Shown piece by piece: positions 32,884 through 43,994 of a DNA stretch of 48,547 bases. Location: NCBI GenBank assembly GCA_000310025.1, contig FN649755.1:1636971-1685517 (forward strand). The letters run 5' to 3'. The notes under the pieces were generated by a model. The model did no database searches, had not been told where the DNA came from, and worked only from the letters and a program-made list of their open reading frames with translations. This DNA comes from Ectocarpus siliculosus (Eukaryota > Sar > Phaeophyceae > Ectocarpales > Ectocarpaceae). Position numbers and translations under genes: made by a program. Positions within the stretch are counted from its first letter, which is position 1; every line of letters starts with the position of its first letter.

Positions 32884-33105
32884 TCGTCGAAGGTTGCGTA
32901 AGATATCAAACCCCCTGGACCGATATTCAAAGCTTAACAACTCCACGACGAAGAGGATGCCGAAAACGAAGTATTGGTTTTCGGAAGGCTCTCGACGAGA
33001 CGGTTCCAACGTCGCCACTTTCGGCACGATCACTGCTTTTCCTGCCGAGATATCGAGCTTCGAAAATTGGTCCAGGGGGTGTCATTTCATATGCAACCTA
33101 CGGTA
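32884..33105. mobile_element. MITE family 1, copy at 32.9 kb
   Basis: Left arm AAGGTTGCGTAAGATATCAA then CCCCCTGGACCGAT; right arm ATCGAGCTTCGAAAATTGG then CCAGGGGGTGTCATTTC and CCTACGGTA. The first eight or so bases on the left are eroded. It lies between the two WSC-like paralogues. Confidence 0.75.
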
Positions 33106-33317
33106 GTCGTCTTGCCTGTTCAATGAGGACGGTACAAATAAGTGCTGCGTATTTCGATCGAGGTGAGAATCGTTCGTCATTGGCTTCGGTTGATGAACAA
33201 GGTCCTACCGAACACATTCAATCTTGGAAACCCCTAACCTACATACAAGGTTCCGAACCTCTTTGCCCATCGGACTGCTGGTATGGCCGAGGTTTCCTCG
33301 CCTTGACGAATGCCCAC

Positions 33318-33321
33318 GTCC

Positions 33322-33380
<59 letters not shown>
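33318..33380. repeat. (CTGT)n microsatellite, about 15 units
   Basis: An uninterrupted CTGT run immediately upstream of the second WSC-like exon. It may serve as part of the polypyrimidine tract before the acceptor at 33404. Confidence 0.95.
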
Positions 33381-33404
33381 GTTGTCTCTGCCGACAACCA
33401 ACAG

Positions 33405-33651
33405 CACGCATTGCCGGTACGAGTCTTCTGGTGGAGATCACGTTCTGCACGAGGAGTTCACCGACTGCATCTACGCCAGCTCCGCGGACGCTGACGAAAC
33501 GTGCGGCGGGTACTACGCCGCCACCGTCTATTGTTACTCGGGCGAGAACGCCCGGACAGCGGCGTCGTCCTTCGTGGGGTACTACCATGACGAGCGGGAC
33601 GCCTGCATCATGGAATTCACGCTGACCAATAGATATTCCATGACCAAGGAG
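33405..33651 (+). pseudogene. WSC-like gene fragment, paralogue 2
   Basis: Acceptor ACCAACAG at 33404. The frame reads SSGGDHVLHEEFTDCIYASS, then ADADETCGGYYAAT, matching paralogue 1 at GD/AD, LH, TDC, YA, ADE and CG. The WSC start is degraded: FVGYYHDERDA and SMTKE align to QGCYEDNGDS and SMTTE, but the first conserved Cys is Tyr. The exon may end at 33651 before GTGCGA. A further possible exon 33769-33814 (STCFERVLFGGQQ, donor GTGAGA) looks like the next WSC segment, but its phase does not fit. Unspliced, the frame stays open to 33723. A decayed or rapidly diverging paralogue; the N-terminal module is not one I can name. Confidence 0.45.
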
Positions 33652-33814
33652 GTGCGAGGGAGCACTTGGCTGTTCTTCTTGCCGATCGAATTGGTTGGGT
33701 TGAAATTCCGTTCGACGCGGTAAATCCTTCTCGTGTGTCCAACACTGATATGAAGTGTTCACCTACAGGGTAAACTCTACATGTTTCGAACGGGTTTTAT
33801 TCGGGGGTCAGCAA

Positions 33815-35642
33815 GTGAGAGGTTCCTTCTCGATATATCGAAATCAAACTTTCTCCTCCTCTCGCCCTCTTGTGATGTCGTCTGTCCTGGTCGATTCTGC
33901 ATATGTGCGAGTCGGAGCGCACCGGAAGCATACACTTCGGGCTGCAGTACGGGAGGGAGGTGAGAGGCGGTTCCTTGTGACACAACAACACCAAAAATCG
34001 TCAAGTTCTATGTACGCCCCTCCCCCACATTGCATTTCTCGTTTTTCATCTGGACGAAGGTTTGGTCATGCTCGGTTGAGGCAACGAAGGCAAGCCTAGC
34101 GTTAGTACCCTGTGTCCTTACCCACAAACCGTAGCCTTGTCAAGCGTACGATTGAGATAAATACTGAAACGCTGGTGACCATTGATGCAGACGTCCGGTT
34201 TTCGCCGGCCGCGGTCCCCATGTCCCCCCACCCCCCCACCGTTGATGCCGATCCCCAATACTAGAAACAGCTCAAACGGTTTTAACAATACAAGAACCAT
34301 CGGCGCTGGAGATGGCATAACCAAACAACAGTTGAAGTGTACCCATCAGCACTTTTCCTTGTAACGCTCTCTCGTCGTTCCGGTCGGACCTGAATCCACA
34401 CAGTTCTTCTGCGGTAGGAACTCGAGCTACCCCCTTGAGGAGAGTCAAGCGCCTGCAACTACGAGCAATAGGGGGACTCAGGTCAAGTATGCGGGGTATT
34501 CGACACTCTAAGCTTGTACTCCTACTGGTAGTATCTTCGTAACAAGTGTTTCGTTCGTGCGTTGTGCAGTCGTGCCTTGGTGTTGTTATTGTGGTATAGC
34601 TCCACTCGCGGCAGCGGTTTGCACGGACACCATCCGTGAGGAGATATTGGAGATGGCACACCAAGTCGTGGAAACACAAAGTTCCCGATCACATCGTTTG
34701 TAAATGCCATGGAACGCCGTGGAACATTCCTTGGGATGTTTGGGAACGATGGAATCTCAACACTTTTCATATGGCGCGGGGCGCGGATGGGGCTTGTAGG
34801 TTTGTATAATACACGGTTTTTTACGGAGTGAACAGTTCACTCTATCGTTGTCTCGGAGACTATACACGAGATAGCTTGATCGAGCTAATTGAATGAAACC
34901 TTGAATGAAACCTTGAATCAAGTCGACATGCCGCGGTGTGTGCCAAACAGGCACGTACGTGCGGAGCATTGTGACCAACAACGTCTACCGTGTGAAGAGG
35001 AAGTCTCACACAGACACGTTGTACGTGCAGTAGTTGGGATTATTGAGCGAACATTAGTAAAGCTAAAGAGAGACCGTATGTACATGCCGAGTGACCGTGG
35101 TGTTCTGTGCCGTTGTGGAGAGCGGTTAGCGTCACAGGGGGGAGTCGCCCATCCGGCATATCGGCAGAAGCACGCACGAGCCATCGAATTTGACATAGCC
35201 CAAAAGATTGGACTATATCTGCAATCTTCTTTGTAATGCGTGATGATGATTCACCCACGCACTCATGCGGACGTTTTTCTGATATATATGTATTGACGAT
35301 CCCAGATGGAGAGATACGGGTCCAGTACGAAGTATTCACTGTACTTGGTGTACGGTTGTGTAGACGGCATAAACGAGGACGGTACACGACACAGGTGGTG
35401 TAGGCCGGGTACCGGAGTCTTCGGTGTGAGGTGTATGGCATGACCAGCGCGTGGCCACCATAATAAATCAGACTGTAAGCTACGACAATATGTTGAGCGC
35501 TGAGACGCAAGAAGTTGAACCAAAATAATATATTAGCGTCTTTGGGCAAGAGGTTTTCGTGTGGCACGTTGATTCGAAGTGCGTTCACTCTTGATGTCGG
35601 CCGCTTTACTGATCTGAGCGTATCACACTCTCTCGGTAACAA
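33815..35642. other. No gene recognised
   Basis: A + frame at 34889-35236 ends in a CRCGERLASQGG stretch of coding-like look, but no family is recognised and its head is a short repeat (TTGAATGAAACC twice and a half, 34890-34918). Otherwise nothing. Confidence 0.25.
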
Positions 35643-35916
35643 CACAGGTGGAGGTCGAACCCCCCTCCCCAAAATGTCGGATGCTCTCGCTCCATTGTGA
35701 AGACCTTGACAAGGTCGACCACCTTGGAGAAGACAACCAAGGCCTCGAAAACACCTCGATNNNNNNNNNNNNNNNNNNNNNNNNNNNNNNNNNNNNNNNN
35801 NNNNNNNNNNNNNNNNNNNNNNNNNNNCTGCTAGTTGGTCGACCTTGTCAAGGTCTTCACAAGGGGGCGAGAGCATATCCGACATTTTGGGGAAGGGGGG
35901 TCGACCTCCACCTGTG
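35643..35916. mobile_element. Palindromic inverted-repeat element with assembly gap at its centre
   Basis: The left arm 35643-35724 (CACAGGTGGAGGTCGA, then CCCCAAAATGTCGGAT and TTGTGAAGACCTTGACAAGG) is the reverse complement of the right arm 35832-35916 with a few mismatches. Arms of about 80 bp surround the N run. It looks like a MITE or foldback element. No clear target duplication was seen. Confidence 0.75.
35761..35827. other. Assembly gap (67 N)
   Basis: A run of N inside the inverted repeat. The true length is unknown. Hairpins of this type often block sequencing or collapse in assembly, so the gap position is probably caused by the palindrome. Confidence 0.98.
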
Positions 35917-36013
35917 AATGCTCCTGCCGCGGGCCCCATCTTGGCGCTACTGTAGCCGAGATTCGGCACGGCAAAAGCACGGCGGGATGTTGGAATGGGA
36001 AACGTGATGAGTT

Positions 36014-36240
36014 TTACTGATGACCGATGTTGCGGCGGTCAATAGAGATGTGGGCTCCCAACCACGCTCGGATCATCTGTGTTTCATCGTGTGGGAGTCT
36101 CGTCGGAGACTGAAATATACGTGCGTGCGGTCTCTCATTCACTACCGTGGCCATTGCGCAGAACGACCGAGCGGGTGGGGATGGATCCGTCAGCCTTGTC
36201 GAATAGCCCAAAATGGTCCCAAACAACGGAAACCCAACAT
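36014..36240 (-). pseudogene. Unrecognised multi-exon family, copy 4 (fragment)
   Basis: The acceptor context GCTCACGCGCGCAG followed by ATGTTGGG is nearly identical to that of copy 3 (GCTCACGCGCAG, ATGCTGGGG). The text then reads GLFDKADGS in one frame, like RLFDKADQA in copy 3. A shifted frame runs on through VVNERPHAR, parallel to LLNEKRHHH in copy 3, to DETQMIRAWLGAHISID and RRNIGHQ, ending in TAA. The YGVN segment is lost to small indels, and no 80-nt exon is found upstream. It preserves only the 3' part of the gene. Confidence 0.5.
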
Positions 36241-38707
36241 CTGCGCGCGTGAGCCGAGTCGCAAATAAATGGCACACGAATGTTGACAGACCCAGCAAAA
36301 ACACAGCGATACACGAGCTTCGAGAACGGGCCCATCTCTTCTAGGAGACGGGGAGGATCCTTGATGATGATTAGGTCAGGACACCGGCAGGTGTAAACGT
36401 ACACCATCGTGCCAGCGACCATCATCGATGGTGTCTCACCGTAATGTAACACGCTAAATGAGACGTCCTATCTCCGGGCGACCGATATTCGGATTGATTG
36501 GGGGAACGCGCCTTCTGACGTACGGGGGTCCAAGAATGAGTGAACACGGGAAAGGGATCCACTTCTCGTTTCCTATGGTTCGCCAACAGTTTACAAAGCT
36601 TGCCCTCGCCGCGATCGGACGAAAAGCCATGTACGTTGTATGGGTTTCGATGGAGGGTAGCAATACCCGAATCTCTCGCGATTCCTTCCCGACATGTTTG
36701 TTTCTCCCCCTGTCGCTTGTCGATAATATGTACGTGTATCTGCTCAGTCTCCCTCCCGTGCTCCCGTGCAATAATACCGAGTCAACACGTTGTGTGCGTA
36801 ACGACGGGCCCGACGTGACAATGAACAAGAGATCAAACACCTATTGAGAGATTGAGAGAGAACAAACCACCCATCCACCACGAACGGTGCGGACGAAGGC
36901 TTACGGTATGAGCTCGTCGTCGGGATCGCTTGGCGTATGCTGAACCCGTTCACGGTGCTCTCCCCCAACCACCCCCATATGTATCAAAGCCAAGCATGCA
37001 TTTGCATCCGGATACTTCTGCACTCGCACGGATGAGCAATTCAGAAACTAAAGAGCAACGGCACATGTCATATTAAAAGTCCTCGTGATCCACGCCTATC
37101 TCAAGCTCTAAAGGTATGTAGGTAGACCGCCATGCCAGTACCAGCTGCAGCTCATGGGAGGCATCTTTTTTGTATGCCAGAGAGTACGATCTCATCTCTC
37201 CATTTACCCACCAATCATTAAAATCACCAAACAAAATTGCACGTAGAACAGCAATCACATTCGACCGCGCTGTGGATACTACCCAACAATTCAATGAGCT
37301 AGACTACTGCTACTGCTGTGGCCCTCGACCAACTGCTGGGCCCTCGCTTCCATAAATACATAACTGTTGACCCAACCAACTTGGTTCCCCTACACCCGGA
37401 AAAAACAAGCACCTGCAATCGAAAAGAAGGTGCTCTCCAGCGGGCCAAGATTCAAGCGGATCACTCATTCTTCCTTCAGCATTGACTGGTGGAAAAGTTG
37501 ACTAAAAAACCTTCACCCTTATCTACGAATATGTGCAAAAAAGCCGTTTATCTTTTCATAGATATCCACATGAGCGACCTTCACTCCCTCATCTCATAAT
37601 CAACTCCGGTCCACCCATGACACCGGTAAAAATCCTTCAAACTACGTGGGAGTGCGTATCTTGACATAGCGCCAAAATAGCGATTGGGAATGACGATCGA
37701 TGATGACATCACAAAAAGCACAACCCACACACCCGCACTCACTCTCGTTCTCGATTTGCAGATACGGTGACACGTGTTCAAAAATATTGTGAACCAACGT
37801 GACCGCGACGAAGGTCCTTGCCCTTCATCGATGACTTGGGGTAGAGCAAAACCTGGGCCAACCGAACCGTCATCCGCACTGAAAATTATGTACGAGGGCT
37901 TTTCCCGGCGCCCTTGCCATCTACGCCGCCAAAAAAGCTAGAAATTCCTTGTTCCCTAAACAAAGCAAATAATGTTATACCACGGCAATGGATGGTACGC
38001 AAGACTCCTCCGAGTACCTCCTAACGTCCGTACTTGGTCCCAACCCTGACGCGGACGCACCTTCCGTGGTCACGGACTTGCATACAAGCAAGACACAGGA
38101 GACAATAAAAATATGAAAATGAAGCAAATCGACGCTCGATGCTAAAATAAATGATAAGTAGCAGAGACAAAAAAAAAACGCATGGAATCCAATGAACCCC
38201 CCCTCATCAGGGGGTTTACTGGCATGCGTCCATACGTTTATGTACACATAGTTTATCCGTTGTCCCGTTCGGGTCCTACTTCTGCATCCACCCGCAGCTG
38301 TGTCAACTACGGTCGACTTCTGAGAAAAATCACACGAACCTCGATGGAGCACACCTCCGACATAATTATACACACACACACAAATGTTAATTCCTCTCTA
38401 CTGGCAAAATCATGGAAAAACAGATTTATCGCGCGCGCGCTCACATGCACACGCAAAGGGGCATCTTGTCTCCAATGTCCACAAGGTTTTGGTGCACATG
38501 AGGCTGCAGATGGCTGTGGAGGGCCCCACTTCCTCCACTTCGACTTGTTCTCCGTGGGTGCAATAGGAACACCGAAAGTGCAGAGATGCCCCCATGCATA
38601 TATTGTCGCTGCCAGACCACAAGAAACGGGCCACTCGTTGCTGACGAAGCGAACGCCCGTTCAAAGATGAAGCTGATAGCGTCGTTTTCTCAACGACATT
38701 TTTAGGC
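36241..38707. other. No gene recognised
   Basis: 36454-36847 is open on both strands for more than 120 codons without a motif. 37000-38200 is A-richer, with short frames only. Nothing else of note was found in this stretch of about 2.4 kb. Confidence 0.3.
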
Positions 38708-39366
38708 TCAACCGAGAAGGGCAATCGCGGTGCGCTGATGACAGCGATTGTCAATGCGGACACGGGCTCCTAACCACACCCAAACCCTTCTCAGGGCATT
38801 TGTTTCGTCTCTCGTGGACTCCGTTTCTTGTTCGGCTAGAATAGTCGGGGGGCGTGGTGGTGCCTCTTTTCATTCAGTAGCCCTGCTGTGGCGCACGTCA
38901 GGCGAGTGTACATAGCCTGGTCGGCTTTGTCGAAGAGCCGATTGACTCCGTACAGGATCCCCAGCATCTGCGCGTGAGCAAAAGCACATTTTTGTACACG
39001 ATTAGAGCAGGAACGGTCTTCGGTTGACAACTCAAAGGCTCTCGAACCTTCGAGGCCGAGACTTTGGCTAACATTTCAACGGCTTTCGAGCCGTCGAGAC
39101 CGAGATCCCGGTGGCCACGTTGAGGAGGCGACACGATCCTCTCTGCTGGCATGGGTCTTACGACACAAGCGCGAGCAGCATACCGACGGTAAGCACGTGT
39201 CGAGATCTACCTACTTGTGCACCGCCACAGTTAGTTACCTTTGCCTGAAGAAAGATATTATACTCGACGACAAAACCTGATCTCACCAGAAACAGTATCG
39301 CGAACTGCAGGCCGTGCGGCAGGTCGTTCCATATACACCTGAACCCCGACGGAAACTCAATCAGCC
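38708..39366 (-). CDS. Unrecognised multi-exon family, copy 3
   Basis: The 80-nt exon (39366-39287, acceptor GCCACGCAG, donor GTGAG) reads LIEFPSGFRCIWNDLPHGLQ and is followed after an intron of about 320 bp by exon 38967-38836 (acceptor CACGCGCAG), reading MLGILYGVNRLFDKADQAMY then TRLTCATAGLLNEKR and a TAG. Beyond the stop, 38835-38708 keeps protein-like similarity to copy 4 in another frame (DETNALRRVWVWLGARVRID), so either the TAG is a late mutation or it is part of an acceptor (TTCTAG) of a further exon. No counterpart of the HRFALLF exon was found upstream, so the copy may be 5'-truncated. Confidence 0.55.
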
Positions 39367-40001
39367 CTGCGTGGCACGGGTCAAAATCAGCGACGGCACG
39401 GCACAAGGCTTCACGAAAGCCTCGACTCCGCCGAGAAATAGGTCGAGGATTTCGCACACTTGCAACAAAATTTCAACTTTCATCGGTGTTTGGAAGTAGA
39501 ACGAGAAGAAACAACTCGTGGGAGATCCACCCGTCGCGTTTGTTGCTATGAACCCTCGGGACTATCTGATGTTGAGGGCGTGGTTTCGAATCTCGGCCGA
39601 AATCACGCGAACTGGGAATAATTTCTCAAAAACCATTAAAAAGTCATTCCAGGAAAGGCAAAACAGCTTCAAAATAAAAAAAGTTAAAGACTTCACTCCC
39701 AAATACGGTAGATAGCGACCAATTCGTGTGTTTTGACAGAAACGCACAAACTAGCTTCATTATCAAGATTGAAGCGAGAAATAATACCGAGGCCTCCTGG
39801 CGACCGGAAACAACCATCAAGTTCAACGGAAGGGCGCAGACGAAGGAGGGTGGGAACCTTCTTTGCATTCTTTCGGTATTCCATCCGCTCGTTACCTTCA
39901 AAAACATACCAATAGGTGCACCGTTGACGTCCAGCGTAGATGACACGACATATGCAGCAGTTAGCGTTGTTTCCCCCCCCATGAAGTCCCCGGGTAAGAT
40001 T
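39367..40001. other. Open on both strands, strand undecided
   Basis: On the - strand a frame around 39990-39895 (TAAYVVSSTLDVNGAPIGMF) ends at a donor GTAACG and looks coding. On the + strand the same bases are also open. It could be an upstream exon of copy 3, but it has no match in copies 1 or 2. Confidence 0.2.
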
Positions 40002-40190
40002 GCCATCGGGGTTGGGTTTTCGTCGCTTGGCAACGACGTTGTAAAACACGCCGCCCCCCCGGTGTTTGTCATCGGGATTGGGTTTTCGTCGCTTGGCAAC
40101 GACGTTGTAAAACAACCCCCCTCCTCGGTGTTTGCCATTGGGATTGGGTTTTCGTCGCTTTGGTAACGACGTTGTACAACAAGCCAATTC
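40002..40190. repeat. Three tandem 66-bp units
   Basis: Units start at 40002, 40068 and 40134 with GCCATCGGG-like heads and contain TTGGGTTTTCGTCGCTTGGC and AACGACGTTGTAAAAC. The length is 22 codons, and frames on both strands stay open through the array (on the - strand the unit reads KRRKPNP-DGKHRGGG-like residues). No known domain. Confidence 0.9.
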
Positions 40191-40529
40191 ACTTCGTGAA
40201 CTCGGCAACCAGGTTACCGTTTTTTTCTTTTTTATCTCTGGTTTTTTGTTTTGCGGTAACCATAATGGTGGTCGAGTAGATAATGTTGTGCGGTGTCGAG
40301 AACCCTCACTCCGCGCAAGGGGATAATCGCACCACGTTGTGTTAAAATGGTCAAGCATCCTCGAGGCAGTTACATAGTGCTTACAACTGTCTCTGGAAGT
40401 GAAAGCACCAGAAAATAAAATAAGTCATACGCAGCTGTCATCCGTAAGCAACGAAGTAAGCACAAGATGCCGAACACCCTTAGCAGGATGCAGCTCACCC
40501 TTCATGCGACTCGCCAAATACCTCACGGC

Positions 40530-40655
40530 GCTTCGCGCTTGGTGATGTGAGAGCCTGGTCCGGTGAGAACCCGGCGTGCTCCGTCCCGGCTTTGTAGGGA
40601 TGCGAGGTCAATGGTCTAACGACTACGGCATGCACGACTAAGAGTACACCCCCCC
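40530..40655 (-). ncRNA. Weak tRNA-like / SINE-like segment
   Basis: On the - strand, GCCGTAGTCGTTAGACC could be a box A region, and downstream a small stem-loop CCGGGTTCTCACCGG imitates a T-arm with a box B-like GGTTCTCACC. Stems elsewhere do not pair convincingly. Offered only as a possible SINE remnant. Confidence 0.15.
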
Positions 40656-40668
40656 CCATAAAGATTGT

Positions 40669-41121
40669 CTATGGTTCCTTGGTCAGCCTGTTGGCGGGGT
40701 CGACACCAACCAATCGATGCCAACACGCGCATGATGCCGCTACGTGAGGGCCGAGCTTCACCATGACCGCCAACCCGTAACGCTGATCCTCAACTATCGT
40801 CGGCGTGAACGCTTGCCACACTCCCTCACATTTGCCTTCCACCAGGTCCACGTGGACGGCTGAGACCAAGGCCAGCATAGCACGGCGGCCGCCAAGAGAC
40901 CGACCGGCAGACGAACGAACGAAGGGGCGCAACGCCGCTTTTTTCCGAGACAACTGTCGGGTCTCGGTTTTGCAGGCTTGGTGGCGTTTTGATCCTTGCG
41001 AGGTTTGAATTGCCCCTGGCGGAGCGGAAACGGACCCCATGCAGGCCATCCGCACGCTCGCAACACCAACTAGGAGAAGCGTCCACATTAGGCTTGACGC
41101 CCACTGGAATTTCGTTAGCAC
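40669..41121 (-). CDS. Possible exon, unknown protein
   Basis: A - strand frame open for 150 codons, ending in TAG. The last 70 codons (AMLALVSAVHVDLVEGKCEG, FTPTIVEDQRYGLAVMVKL) have convincing coding-like composition; the first part less so. A splice acceptor may lie inside. No domain recognised. Confidence 0.25.
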   Translation of the reverse strand: MLTKFQWASSLMWTLLLVGVASVRMACMGSVSAPPGAIQTSQGSKRHQACKTETRQLSRKKAALRPFVRSSAGRSLGGRRAMLALVSAVHVDLVEGKCEGVWQAFTPTIVEDQRYGLAVMVKLGPHVAASCACWHRLVGVDPANRLTKEP

Positions 41122-43994
41122 ACCTGGTGAGAGCGGGTTATCGAGGGTCAGAGGCGAACGAGCCAGTGATCGCTGAGCATTCTCCGGCGATTGTGCTATC
41201 GCAGGTTGTATTCCTCATGACATACCCGAAGGCAGTATCCCCCATGAGACTACCGCAGGGGGTTCTCCTCATGAGAAAACCGCACGCAGTACATGGCAGC
41301 ATGCCTCGAAGGGTCGACAACACGATGGTGATGCAAGTGTCGTCGCCGTGGTGTCATGATTCTCGTGTGCGTCGTGACCCTTGAACAACCCAAAGATTCG
41401 AACGCTGTTCTTGGTGGCATGTCACGTGCCCTTACGTAGATCCAAGGAGTCTTGTAGGAGGAGGCGGTGGACTTCGTGCATGGGGTCTGCGGAGGAAACT
41501 GGTGTGTAGCGATAAACGACGTCCATGGGTTCGTCTTCATGGCTTTGGAAACTGTCGGAGAGGCTCGATGGGTTCCGTAAATTCCACAGAAGCTGTCAGA
41601 TTTTGGTGATGTAGACGTCGCGCGGCACTCCCACCGTCAAGTCCTTGCACCAGGTTGAGATTGAACCTCCTGGAAGTACTTGTTCCGTGGAGGTGACGGA
41701 AGCTTCCAAAACTTGGACGGGTTTCCGCCGAGCACTTCATTGCCTCCGTGGAAGCTTCCACCAAAATGGGGAATACACAGTCGAGAAGACACGGCAAATG
41801 TTTCGACGATAAACGCTAGTTTTTCGCGTTACCAACACTCAGAACAAGCCATGCTGTGGCACTACTGGCACAACTGTAGGAAACGATTGTTGGCGCGATA
41901 TGTCAAGGGCTGTTCAAGGGCTGTGCGTCTGTAAATGATGCATACAGAGTGCCGGCCCTTGCACAGCAACCCTTACCTAGCGAGCTGGAAAATCTTCGTA
42001 CGATGAGAACGGAAACATGTTTTCATGGCCAACCATACATGCAGCAGACTTCCGTATCCAGCCGACTTTCGTTCCTTTTCATTGCCACACAGCCTCAAGC
42101 TTCGTTTTGTTGATTTTGTTCGCGCATCACCGAACCATTCCACAGCAGTTATACTCGTTGTCACCCAAAGCGTCTTGAATCTACTGTTTTTCACTGCAGC
42201 AGTTGAAGTTAAGACTTGAGTAAACCCCGGCTGGATACAACCGGTATACGCTGGGATCCTTCGGTTCGTGTATCATACGCACCCACGCAAATAATGCATT
42301 CGAGGTGTCGGGGAGCGCACGCCGTTTTCATTTGTCTCGCACATGAGCGGAATTCATGCGTACACCGAAGGGTGAAGCACAAGCACACACCCACAGCAGC
42401 TATGTATTTTTGGAGGGTAGCTCAGGCCCCCAGAACGGGACAATGGATTACTGCCGCGGCTGGCAAGCGTGGGTTATCCAAAGAAGGCACATCATGTATC
42501 TGTTTACGTGCCCCAGCCAATGGCCGCTGGAGACACACACGTCGCCGTTTGTCTGATGCATGATGTGGTGCTGTGCCCAAGAGACATGTTTGAACACCAG
42601 GAACGCGTTACGTACCGAAGATTCCTCCGCACTGCTCTGCATGCATGCCCCGAAATACATAGCACCGACTACAAGTACGTGTGCCAAGCGTACATTTCAC
42701 ATGCTTCGGGCTTCCGCAAAAAACGTCTTACCTTGTACCCACGGAACAGGGGTGACGACTGCTGTCATCGTCTGCTGCTGTCAAGAAGAGGAAAAACGGC
42801 GAACACCGGAAAAAAAGGCGGTGGTTGTGATTTATTTCTTCTTCATCATCACGCGAAAGCAGTTCTGGTTGACCTCTTCCCGAATTGACGCTGTACGCAT
42901 ACACGATTGGAAAAAAAATGCCGTGTGCAGCAGCTACCTATGTGCCCCTTTCCTCCCACCCACTCTGTATAATACCCGACCTCTGCCCTAACTCAAGAGA
43001 GAGACAGACTCCTGTCGTCGACAGACAGCAGCAGAGAGATGGATCTTGGGGCCCACATCGTCGTTGTCGATTCCACGATGACGCATTGGATGCTCGTTGC
43101 GGGATAACAGCAACGACACAGGACCAGGAGACACAAACATTTAGAACTGCCAAGGGCCAAATGTGAAGCGTTTTGTGCAGAAGGGGGCAACTGCGGCTGC
43201 TGACGGGAGTCTGGCACATGGAGCGGGCGAATCGTCGGGTTAGCCGTCGTGGTTCGATGGGATTTTCCGCCGCCGGTGGCGCTGGGGTCGGTTCGGCCGA
43301 GCACATACACATACACTGGAGGTTGCAACCAGAAAAAAATGACCCGCCCCATGCATACGAACGCAATAACCCATGGTGTGAGGACAACGACATTTTTTGT
43401 TCGTTCTTCCTTATCATGTCGCCAACCAAAGATGCTCACCGGTATACTCTTGACTGTTCGAATTCACACACAGGGGGGTGATGGGGCCTCGAGGCAGCAA
43501 GCAGCAGGCGTAGGTTAGAGGAGATTTCCAGCGTTTCAAGCCTTGTGCGGTCGTGCGCGGTACGCAGGGGCCTGACCTGACGTGACCTCTTCGGACCACG
43601 ACTGACTCCGGGCTGCACCATTCCTACCAATCTGACGCTTCTTGGGGGCGTAACGGTCAATAGAGTATTAAAAGATCTTCCGGAAATGTATGTACCACCT
43701 ACAGAGTACAACCAGATCCTGCAAGATTCCTGTACCACCAGCCCGAAGATATGTGAACGTCTGTAGATTTTCCGCCGAGGCATTGTCTAAACGAATGATG
43801 GCTAGACAAAGTGCTGGATCTCGGTCGGCATCAAGAGAAAAGAAAAGGACGAGTATTGTACCAGTAGGCAGTAGACAACGATCAGGGGAGGGGTAGAGAG
43901 AACAGGGCGAAAAAAAAGCAGCAGAGGAACGGAAGAACAATAATGAAGAAGAAAAAAATAGGCCAGAAGCACGGAACGGAATTCCGTTGGGACG
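41122..43994. other. No gene recognised
   Basis: Nearly 2.9 kb with only short, motif-free frames. A GAAGCTTCCA word occurs in both orientations around 41700-41760. No RNA gene or repeat of note. Confidence 0.3.

Noticed and set aside
33310-33404. Cys/Leu/Ser/Val repeat peptide upstream of the WSC-like exon
   Set aside because: It is only the translation of the CTGT microsatellite. The exon more likely starts after the acceptor at 33404.
35648-35969. Open frames running across the N gap on both strands
   Set aside because: They pass through unknown bases and inverted-repeat arms. Any protein there would be meaningless.
36454-36847. Open frames of about 130 codons on both strands
   Set aside because: Mutually overlapping, with no motif, splice border or repeat support on either strand.
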